Part shown: one piece after another, positions 7,336 to 13,774 of the stretch
Numbering within the stretch: the stretch's first letter is position 1
Layout: every line of letters begins with the position of its first letter
Assembly (NCBI GenBank): GCA_018780265.1
Contig: JADMJV010000075.1
Coordinates: 1 to 41,044, forward strand
Reading direction: 5' to 3'
Length of the DNA stretch: 41,044 bases
DNA from: a bacterium
Lineage (GTDB): Bacteria > Vulcanimicrobiota > Xenobia > Xenobiales > JADMJV01
Program-made: the position numbers and the translations under genes
The notes under the pieces: model-generated
The model's database searches: none
What the model saw: the letters and a program-made list of their open reading frames with translations, nothing else
What the model was told of the DNA's origin: nothing

Positions 7336-7365
7336 ATGCGAGGGCGGCGTCTTGGGCCCTCGCAT
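7336..7365 (+). terminator. Hairpin after the BlaI cassette
   Basis: ATGCGAGGGC (7336-7345) and GCCCTCGCAT (7356-7365) are perfect 10-bp complements around a 10-nt loop, starting 3 nt after the stop codon at 7333. There is no U tract, so it may be a weak or factor-assisted terminator or an mRNA-stabilising structure. It also lies downstream of the convergent phosphodiesterase gene. Confidence 0.5.
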
Positions 7366-7523
7366 GCGACTGTCGAGCCTGCGGTCTGCCCTCCGGGGGA
7401 TTGTCCTGGCTAGAACGCAGGACTTGTCCTACCTTGCAGGGAGGACAGCAGAACCAGGTGTCCTCTCCCGGACAAAGTCTGCCCCCCTGTGCCAAGATGG
7501 GGACGAATTAACCGGGGTGAACC

Positions 7524-7994
7524 CTAGCGCGGACCCAGGTCGACGATTTTCAGTTGGCTGACCTTTCGTTCAAGCAGCTCCATAGTGAGCATGGTTTTGA
7601 CCTGGTGAGAACCCTGTCGGCCGCAGGCCCCCGGATTCAGGTGGAAGAGCCCGTGCTTGTCGCGCTGGGCCTTCAGGATGTGGGAATGACCGTAGACCAA
7701 CAGATCCGGTTCCCCCGAAGACAGTTGGCGGCGCACCTGCGAACTCAGGATATGGGTCATCCAGATCGAGATGCCCTCGCGTTCAAAATGGAGATGTTCG
7801 TCAAAGCGCTGGCGAACTTCGGGGCCGTCGATGTTGCCATAAACAGCGCAGAGCGGAGCCCAGGCCTGCAGTTGCTCCGCCACGCTCAGGTCGCCGATAT
7901 CGCCTGCGTGCCAGATTTCATCGCAATCCCCCAGCACCTCGCGCCAGGCCGGATCGAAATGTCCATGGGTATCCGAGAGCAGCCCGATCTTCAG
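7524..7994 (-). CDS. YfcE/MJ0936-type metallophosphoesterase, CTG start
   Basis: A calcineurin-like phosphodiesterase of the small YfcE/MJ0936 type, about 156 residues. The full N-terminus is only recovered from a CTG at 7994: (M)KIGLLSDTHGHFDPAWREVLGDCDEIWHAGDIGD. It holds the metal ligands D-x-H (SDTHGH) and GD, then GNIDGP, MTHI and GHSH. The first ATG-type start would delete the SDTHGH motif, so the upstream start is required. An in-frame TAA lies five codons before the CTG, and AAGGAG sits 8 nt in front of it. The CTG overlaps the stop of the EcsC-like gene as CTGA. The enzyme probably hydrolyses a phosphodiester; the substrate is unknown. Confidence 0.85.
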   Translation of the reverse strand: MKIGLLSDTHGHFDPAWREVLGDCDEIWHAGDIGDLSVAEQLQAWAPLCAVYGNIDGPEVRQRFDEHLHFEREGISIWMTHILSSQVRRQLSSGEPDLLVYGHSHILKAQRDKHGLFHLNPGACGRQGSHQVKTMLTMELLERKVSQLKIVDLGPR

Positions 7995-8848
7995 GTCGCC
8001 CGCTCCTTACGCCGCAAGGCCACCTGTCGCAGTCGCCGACGCCGGTAGGCGTGATAGGCCGTCAGTCCAACGTCGGAGACCAGGGCGGCATTGACTCCAG
8101 CGCCGATCACGGCGCCTACCAAAGCAATGGTTTGGGCCAGTTTGCGCTGGACCAGGCGACTGCTGAGTTGGCGCGACAGAGCCTGCAGACTCTTGGCCAC
8201 GACGGTGCGCTCCATATCTTTGACCGGAGCACCACGACGTGACATCTCGTCGAGCGATTCGAGTTCCAACATTCCGCGGCGCTTATTGCCGCTCTCCAGA
8301 TAGTGCCCCACGTCTACCACTTTGAGAATGTGATCTCGCTCCACTTCCGAGTCTGCCGGAAATCCATAGCAGCAAGCCACTTCTTCGACGCAGCGGAAGA
8401 CTAGAAAGTAGAGCGAGGGAATGTCGGCAATCAGTCCGGGCAGACCGGCCGCCCCGGTGACGCCTCCCTGCACGACGGCCAACTGGCGGTGCGCCGAGAC
8501 GACTCGCCAGGCGGCTGCGTCCAGCACCTTTAAGGGCTGGCGAGCCAGGTTGCTGGCGTCGCTCACGTCCAATCCCACCTTTTGGGAGATCTGATCGTAG
8601 AGGGCCTGACGCCTTACGGTATCGCGGGAATGGTCACGAACCTGCAATAAAACCTGGTAGAGAGCCTGGCTGATGCGGTCCTTGAGGGATTCCGGGATGG
8701 CCTTGTAGGCAAAGTCGATGGGTTTGCCCAGCAGCCCCATGCCGCGGCCTAGCAGACTTTCGGGTGCCTCAATCCACTTTTGGGTGGACTGATACTGCTC
8801 CAGTTCCTCAGCGTCGAGTTGAGATAACCAGTCGGGATCTAGCGTAAT
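7991..8848 (-). CDS. EcsC-family protein
   Basis: The protein matches the EcsC family: KPIDFAYKAIPESLKDRISQAL, GGVTGAAGLPGLIADIPSLYFLVFRCVEEVACCYGF, then LESLDEM and a C-terminal LVGAVIGAGVNAALVSDVGLTAYHAYRRRR. Members are membrane-associated proteins of unknown activity; the name comes from a Bacillus gene linked to ABC exporters. The ATG at 8740 would remove family-like sequence (LDAEELEQYQSTQKWIEAPESLLGRG) that stays open upstream. The only upstream candidates between that segment and the in-frame TGA are ATT at 8848, or ACG at 8845, behind a GGAGG. The given start is therefore approximate and non-canonical. The gene overlaps the exported-protein gene upstream and is coupled to the phosphodiesterase by CTGA. 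Confidence 0.8.
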   Translation of the reverse strand: MTLDPDWLSQLDAEELEQYQSTQKWIEAPESLLGRGMGLLGKPIDFAYKAIPESLKDRISQALYQVLLQVRDHSRDTVRRQALYDQISQKVGLDVSDASNLARQPLKVLDAAAWRVVSAHRQLAVVQGGVTGAAGLPGLIADIPSLYFLVFRCVEEVACCYGFPADSEVERDHILKVVDVGHYLESGNKRRGMLELESLDEMSRRGAPVKDMERTVVAKSLQALSRQLSSRLVQRKLAQTIALVGAVIGAGVNAALVSDVGLTAYHAYRRRRLRQVALRRKERAT

Positions 8849-9285
8849 TTGGCCTCCATGACGGGTTTGAGTTCACCGGTCAGGTCTTCTTTGCCATCGA
8901 CATGCTGGTAGAGGACAATTTTTCCCCATTTGGCGCCCAGAGGCTCGGTAAGGCGCAACGTGAACTTGGCTTCGCCTACGCCACTGGTCTTGAGGGTTGG
9001 CTCCTCGCCCACGGTCTGTTTGTCAGCCCCGTTTTCGAAATAGACCGTATAAAAGTTTTCGGGTGCCAGGTGATTGGCCCCCAGACTCAGCGTATCGGCG
9101 CTGATGCGCACCCAGCCGTAGGTGTGGGTATTTTTCTCTTCCAGCGGAATCATTTTAATCTTGCGCACGGTTTCGCCGGCATTGTCGGGCTCCGAGCCGC
9201 TGCCTCCCAGGGCCGTGACCGGGCTGAGATTCACCGCCAGGGCCAGCACCACCGAGGTGAAGGCAATAAACCAACGAGTCTTCAT
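8839..9285 (-). CDS. Exported hypothetical protein
   Basis: The start is placed at the ATG at 9285, giving a 148-residue protein with a signal peptide (MKTRWFIAFTSVVLALAVNLSPVTALGG). The open frame extends further upstream, but that part is Arg/Pro-rich and overlaps the divergent response-regulator promoter. The mature protein looks like a single beta-rich domain: GWVRISADTLSLGANHLAPENFYTVYFENG, FTLRLTEPLGAKWGKIVLYQHVDG, ending LTGELKPVMEAKLR. No family is recognised. Its stop overlaps the presumed start of the EcsC-family gene, so the three minus-strand genes probably form one operon. Confidence 0.65.
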   Translation of the reverse strand: MKTRWFIAFTSVVLALAVNLSPVTALGGSGSEPDNAGETVRKIKMIPLEEKNTHTYGWVRISADTLSLGANHLAPENFYTVYFENGADKQTVGEEPTLKTSGVGEAKFTLRLTEPLGAKWGKIVLYQHVDGKEDLTGELKPVMEAKLR

Positions 9286-9409
9286 GATATAAACGGTGCT
9301 CCTAAAAAATCCATCGAACTGAGGAAGTTTTTCAAGTCTGGCCAACTCTCTCCTGCCGCGAGGTTGCCGGGGCCTCGGGGGCGAACGCGGGGGGCTTTGG
9401 AGGACTACT

Positions 9410-11632
9410 GTGCGTATTTTGTTAGTCGAAGACGATGAAACGGCCCTTGAGGTATTCCGTGAGGCTCTGACTGAGTATGAATACGAAGTGGTCACCGCCC
9501 GCAACGGCGAGGATGCGCTTCAGAAGGCCAGGCTTCAGTCCTTCGATCTGGTGGTGACCGACATCCGCATGCCCGGCACCGACGGTTTGCAGGCCCTCGA
9601 AGAGGTCAAGGCCATGCATCCAGAGACCAAGAGCATCGTGGTTACCGGCTATGCCTCCGAAGCAGAAACTCTCAAGGCCATGCAAATCGGCGTGGGCGAG
9701 TATCTCAAGAAGCCGTTTCGCCTCTCGGAACTTTTGCAGGCGGTGAAGCGGCAGTTGGATCGAACGCGCGTGGACGAGCGCGAGCGCTCGCGAGAGAGGG
9801 CGCTGCGGGCCACCTTGATGTGGGCCCTGAAAATGTTTCTGGCCGAGTCGCGTTTGACCCGGGCCTCGTGGGTTCAGGAATCGGGCAAATGGGCCATCAC
9901 TCTGGGACGGCAGCTCGGCCTGCCCGAAGAAGAAGTGGAGTCTCTCAGTCTGGCCACGATTTTGCTGGCTCTGGGTAAGACCGCGCCCGACGCTTTGCCG
10001 CCTTTCGTCGCTCTCAGTTTGCCCGATTCCGTGAAAGCTCTGCTGGAGCTGGGCGTCGAAGCCAACGTGAATCCCGAAGCCCGCCAGGTGATGGAGGCCG
10101 CTCAGAGGCTGGCCCAATCCAGCGTCGCCCCGGAGCAGGCCCGAGTCAGCGAAGCCAGCGATGACTATGCCTCTCGTCGGGGCATGTTGCACGTTGCCCT
10201 GTCTTTGGAGGCTGCTGGCGATTGGGAAAACGCCTCGGTGGCTCTGGCCGAGCTTTCCCAGTCGGGCGTCAACCGCGAAGCCGTGTTGGCCGCTCTGGGG
10301 GCAGCCAGAGTGGCCTGGAAGTCGGGCAAAGCCGAGGCGGCCCGCGACCTGGCTCGCCAGGCTTATACTTTAGCCCGCTCGGTGGGACCCTTAGCCCAGG
10401 CCGAAGTGGTGGTGGAAGCGGGTATTTTGCTGGCTCTGGTCAAGGTTGACGAGGCCAAGGCCTGGTTAGCAGAAGGCAAAAAAATCTGTGAAGGATTGGG
10501 ACTTTCCACTCGGGTTAGCCTGGCCGGTCTGGCCGAGGCCCTGTTCTTTGAGTCTGTGCCGCTGCCAGCCACTCTGCGCGAAGCCAACGTGGCTCTTACC
10601 CCTCGCGAATTGGTGGAGCACACCTACTGGCTTTTGCCGGCCCTGGTTCACTCCGGCCCGGCTCGAAATTGCACCGAAATTTATCCGCTTCTCACCGCTC
10701 TGGTCTCCAGCTCTCCGGGGCGAGCCCAACGCTTTCTGCGCGACCCCAAAGTGCAGGGTTTGATCAAGGACCTTTGCCAGCGCAGCAGCGACCCCGAATT
10801 CATGAAGGCCATGGGTTATCAAGACCAGCAACAGACCCAGGAAGGAGCGGCCGAACTGGCAGCGTTGCCCACCGGCCACAATCTGCGACTCTTTGGCCTG
10901 GGTAAGATGGACTTCTTCGTGGATGGCCGGGCTCTGGCCGAGTCGGCCTGGAAGCGCAATCAGAAGGCCAAGTTGCTGCTCTTTCGGCTGTGTCTTGACC
11001 CGCAACGGAGTTTTACCGATGAGGTCCTGATCGAAGAACTCTGGCCGGGGCAGGATCACGCCAGTAAGGCTAACCTCAACGCGTTGCGGGCCACCCTGCG
11101 TTCAGCCTTGCGTGGGGGCGAGGCCGGCGATGGCTTTGAATTCATTGTGCGCGAGGGCAAAGGCACGCGCATTCACCCGGAGTGCAAGGTGGTGCTCGAC
11201 GCTCGCGAGTTGTCCGAAGCGGTCCAGCGGGCTCGACAGTCAAAAGGGGAGCCTTTCGAACGCATGCATCTGACCAAGGTGGTTGAGTTGTACACCGGTC
11301 CGTTCTTGGAATCGTGCTATCTGGAATGGGCCGTATCCACCCGCAATACCCTGGAACAATCCGTCTTGGAATCTTTGCACCGCATGTGTCAGTTAGCCGA
11401 AGAGAGCCAGAATCACGATCAGGTTTTGGAGTGTTCCACCCGCATTCTGCAGTTAGATCGCTGCAATCAAGAGGCCTATCGACTGGGAATGCATGGCTAC
11501 ATCAACAGCGGCCGTCCCGAACAGGCGGTGAGGTTGTTCGAACGCGGCTCGCGCATCCTCAAGTCAGAGTTGGAGATGGAACCGAGCATCGAACTCCTGT
11601 CACTTTATCATCGGGCCAAGCTGTCTCTGTAA
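9410..11632 (+). CDS. Response regulator with degenerate HD-type domain and SARP/BTAD output
   Basis: A 740-residue regulator. Residues 1-125 are a receiver domain with acidic pair E7-D8-D9, phospho-acceptor Asp51 (VVTDIRMPGTDG), Thr in VVTGYAS and Lys in LKKPF. Residues ~140-230 resemble an HD-GYP/HDOD helical domain without its metal ligands (SLATILLALGK where LHDIGK would be expected). An alpha-helical TPR-like region follows. The C-terminus from ~500 has a SARP-type winged helix (LRLFGLGKMDFFVDGRAL, SFTDEVLIEELWPGQ) and a bacterial transcriptional activation domain (VVELYTGPFLESCYLEWA to ~735). It starts at GTG behind GGAGG and opens the long operon ending at 21643. Phosphorylation by the operon's histidine kinase would plausibly control DNA binding; this is inference. 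Confidence 0.9.
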   Translation: MRILLVEDDETALEVFREALTEYEYEVVTARNGEDALQKARLQSFDLVVTDIRMPGTDGLQALEEVKAMHPETKSIVVTGYASEAETLKAMQIGVGEYLKKPFRLSELLQAVKRQLDRTRVDERERSRERALRATLMWALKMFLAESRLTRASWVQESGKWAITLGRQLGLPEEEVESLSLATILLALGKTAPDALPPFVALSLPDSVKALLELGVEANVNPEARQVMEAAQRLAQSSVAPEQARVSEASDDYASRRGMLHVALSLEAAGDWENASVALAELSQSGVNREAVLAALGAARVAWKSGKAEAARDLARQAYTLARSVGPLAQAEVVVEAGILLALVKVDEAKAWLAEGKKICEGLGLSTRVSLAGLAEALFFESVPLPATLREANVALTPRELVEHTYWLLPALVHSGPARNCTEIYPLLTALVSSSPGRAQRFLRDPKVQGLIKDLCQRSSDPEFMKAMGYQDQQQTQEGAAELAALPTGHNLRLFGLGKMDFFVDGRALAESAWKRNQKAKLLLFRLCLDPQRSFTDEVLIEELWPGQDHASKANLNALRATLRSALRGGEAGDGFEFIVREGKGTRIHPECKVVLDARELSEAVQRARQSKGEPFERMHLTKVVELYTGPFLESCYLEWAVSTRNTLEQSVLESLHRMCQLAEESQNHDQVLECSTRILQLDRCNQEAYRLGMHGYINSGRPEQAVRLFERGSRILKSELEMEPSIELLSLYHRAKLSL

Positions 11633-11670
11633 AGGCTACCAGCGGATGGACGGTGAAGTAAGTTCGTCCC

Positions 11671-12561
11671 ATGAATGACCCTGCGCGAATCCTGGTTTTG
11701 GAAGATGATTCCATTATGCTGGAATTGCTTTGCGAAGCTTTGGAGGGAGCCGGCTACGAAGCCCGTGGCGCCTCTCGACCTGCGCAGGCCGTTGAGTTGT
11801 CCCGGCAGATTCCGTTTGAATTGGTCATTTCCGACATTCGAATGGCTGGCCCCACCGACGGTCTGGGAGCCATCGCCGGCATCAAGAAGTTTCAGCCCAA
11901 TGTCAAGGTCGTGATGATCACGGGCTACGCCAGCGATGACTGCCCCCGACGAGCCATTGAGTTGCAAGTAGACGACTATGTGCATAAACCTTTCCGGGTC
12001 CCCACGATGTTGGATGTGGTCCGTCGGGTGCTGGCCCGCCGCGGCGGGATTTTGTCGCCATTTCTCAGTTTGCGCAATTTGCTGACGGCTCCACTTCGCC
12101 TGATGGAGCAGTCCAACTCGCGCCGAATCCAGCATTTGGTCGGTTTGCTGGAGCAGGAGAAGCAAAAGGTGATCAAGGGTTTTTTTGTGGCCATCCGTTC
12201 CAAGGCGATCAGCAAGTCAGCGGCTCTGGATACTTGGGATCAGTTGGAACGCCTCGAACAGCAGTCCCAGCGTCTCTCGGTGCAACCCAGTGAGGCGGCT
12301 GTCCAGGCGGTGGGATCAGGGTATCGCAAAATTTTCGAACGGATCGGCTACTTTGAAAAAACCGGTCACGTGGCCAGTGCGTCACCTCGCCAAAGCGGTC
12401 AGGTGTCGCGGCCTGGCTTTGGCTTGCTGGTTGACCAGATCCATGCCGGACAGGTGGGCCTGGAGGAACTGATTCAGTTGCTGACGGTTCGGCTTGAACC
12501 CCAGCGCCAGCCAGAGCTCAGTGGAACCTTGCTAGAACTGTATCGGGGCCTCACAGCTTGA
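11671..12561 (+). CDS. Response regulator with uncharacterised helical C-terminus
   Basis: Residues 1-125 form a receiver domain: E11-D12-D13, phospho-acceptor Asp55 (LVISDIRMAGPTDG), Thr in VMITGYAS and Lys in YVHKPF. The remaining ~170 residues are helical and contain no DNA-binding or enzymatic motif I recognise (LVGLLEQEKQKVIKGFF, LDTWDQLERLEQQSQRL, LLVDQIHAGQVGLEELIQLL). It may act through protein contacts, for example on the PilC-like protein encoded next. It follows the first regulator by 38 nt, and its stop overlaps the next gene as TTGA, so the two are translationally coupled. Confidence 0.85.
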   Translation: MNDPARILVLEDDSIMLELLCEALEGAGYEARGASRPAQAVELSRQIPFELVISDIRMAGPTDGLGAIAGIKKFQPNVKVVMITGYASDDCPRRAIELQVDDYVHKPFRVPTMLDVVRRVLARRGGILSPFLSLRNLLTAPLRLMEQSNSRRIQHLVGLLEQEKQKVIKGFFVAIRSKAISKSAALDTWDQLERLEQQSQRLSVQPSEAAVQAVGSGYRKIFERIGYFEKTGHVASASPRQSGQVSRPGFGLLVDQIHAGQVGLEELIQLLTVRLEPQRQPELSGTLLELYRGLTA

Positions 12562-13772
12562 GGTATTTCTTCTCGGCTCATAATTCCAAGGGCAAGTGGG
12601 TCAGTGGCAACCTGGAGGCGCCCAATGACACCGAGGCCCGGATCATCCTGGCCAGGCGCGGCCTGGATTGGGCTCATCTACAACCGCAACGGCAGTTGTC
12701 CGACTGGGTCACCCGACTCAGCCTGCTCATGCCGCCCAGCCTGCTCAATCTGGCTCTGGCCACCCGCCAACTCTCGGTCATGCTCAATTCGGGTATCGAT
12801 GTACTGCGTTCGATCGACGTGTTGCAAATGGCCGACTACGGACCACGCCTCAATCTGGCCTTCATGGACCTGTCCAGTTGCTTGAGTAAGGGCTATTCCT
12901 TGAGCAAAGGGATGGGTCGGCACCCGGCCGTCTTTTCCCCGGTTTTTGTCGGTCTGGTCAAGGCCGGCGAGAGCAGCGGAAGTTTGGTGAGCAATCTCAA
13001 CACTCTGGCCGAGCATCTTGAGCGGGAACTGCGTCTGCGCCAGAAGCTTAGTTCCGCTTTGACGTATCCGGCTTTTGTTTTCGTGATTTGCATTTTGGCC
13101 GTTCTACTGCTCACTCAGAAAGTGTTGCCCACCCTGATTCAAGGCGTCTTTCAAGAGACTGGCATCCAATTGCCCTGGATGACCCAGAGCGTCATCGCGG
13201 TGGGAAATCTGCTCAACTCTGGCTGGTTCTATCACCTGGTGGTGCCAACGCTCTTGGTTTTTGGGTTTCTTTCCGTCCATTACGTGCGAACCGCAGGGGG
13301 GCGTTATCGTTTGCAATGGTTGTTGCGTCAGATTCCTGGTCTAAATCAGCTCTTGCGCACTACCAGCGCAGCTCGTTTCAGTCGTACGATGGGTGCCCTC
13401 AACGCCTGCGGCCTGACCCTGGTGCACAGCTTAGAATTGACCGACATGGTGCTGTCAGACCACGAAATGTCGCGGGCCATCGATAAGATTATCGTGGGAG
13501 TCGAGGACGGGGAGCCCTTCTCCGAATTGATCCGGCGCTCCGGGGCCTTTCCGCCCATGGTGGCCGGCTTTACCGAGTTGGGTGAGGAGACCGGGCGACT
13601 TTCCAGCAGCTACAAGCATCTGGCCGAGATGCTCGAGGAAGAAATCGACCTGTTATTGAATAGTCTCATGGCGGCCCTCGAACCCTTGATGATCGGCGTG
13701 ATGGGCATGGTCGTGGGTTACGTGGTGATAGCGATGTTTTTGCCGCTCTATCAGATGCTGAGTGTGGTCTAG
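12558..13772 (+). CDS. Type II secretion/type IV pilus inner-membrane platform protein (GspF/PilC)
   Basis: A 404-residue GspF/PilC family member with the usual duplicated architecture. Each cytoplasmic T2SSF domain precedes a hydrophobic segment: repeat 1 has LALATRQLSVMLNSGIDVLRSIDVL and VKAGESSGSLVSNLNTLAEHLERE, repeat 2 has AARFSRTMGALNACGLTLVHSLEL and TELGEETGRLSSSYKHLAEMLEEEI. TM segments lie near residues 170-190, 222-240 and at the C-terminus (LEPLMIGVMGMVVGYVVIAMFLPLY). In pilus and secretion machines this protein links the cytoplasmic ATPase to pilin insertion. The TTG start overlaps the stop of the upstream regulator. No GspE/PilB ATPase is encoded in the window. Confidence 0.93.
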   Translation: MRYFFSAHNSKGKWVSGNLEAPNDTEARIILARRGLDWAHLQPQRQLSDWVTRLSLLMPPSLLNLALATRQLSVMLNSGIDVLRSIDVLQMADYGPRLNLAFMDLSSCLSKGYSLSKGMGRHPAVFSPVFVGLVKAGESSGSLVSNLNTLAEHLERELRLRQKLSSALTYPAFVFVICILAVLLLTQKVLPTLIQGVFQETGIQLPWMTQSVIAVGNLLNSGWFYHLVVPTLLVFGFLSVHYVRTAGGRYRLQWLLRQIPGLNQLLRTTSAARFSRTMGALNACGLTLVHSLELTDMVLSDHEMSRAIDKIIVGVEDGEPFSELIRRSGAFPPMVAGFTELGEETGRLSSSYKHLAEMLEEEIDLLLNSLMAALEPLMIGVMGMVVGYVVIAMFLPLYQMLSVV

Positions 13773-13774
13773 AA

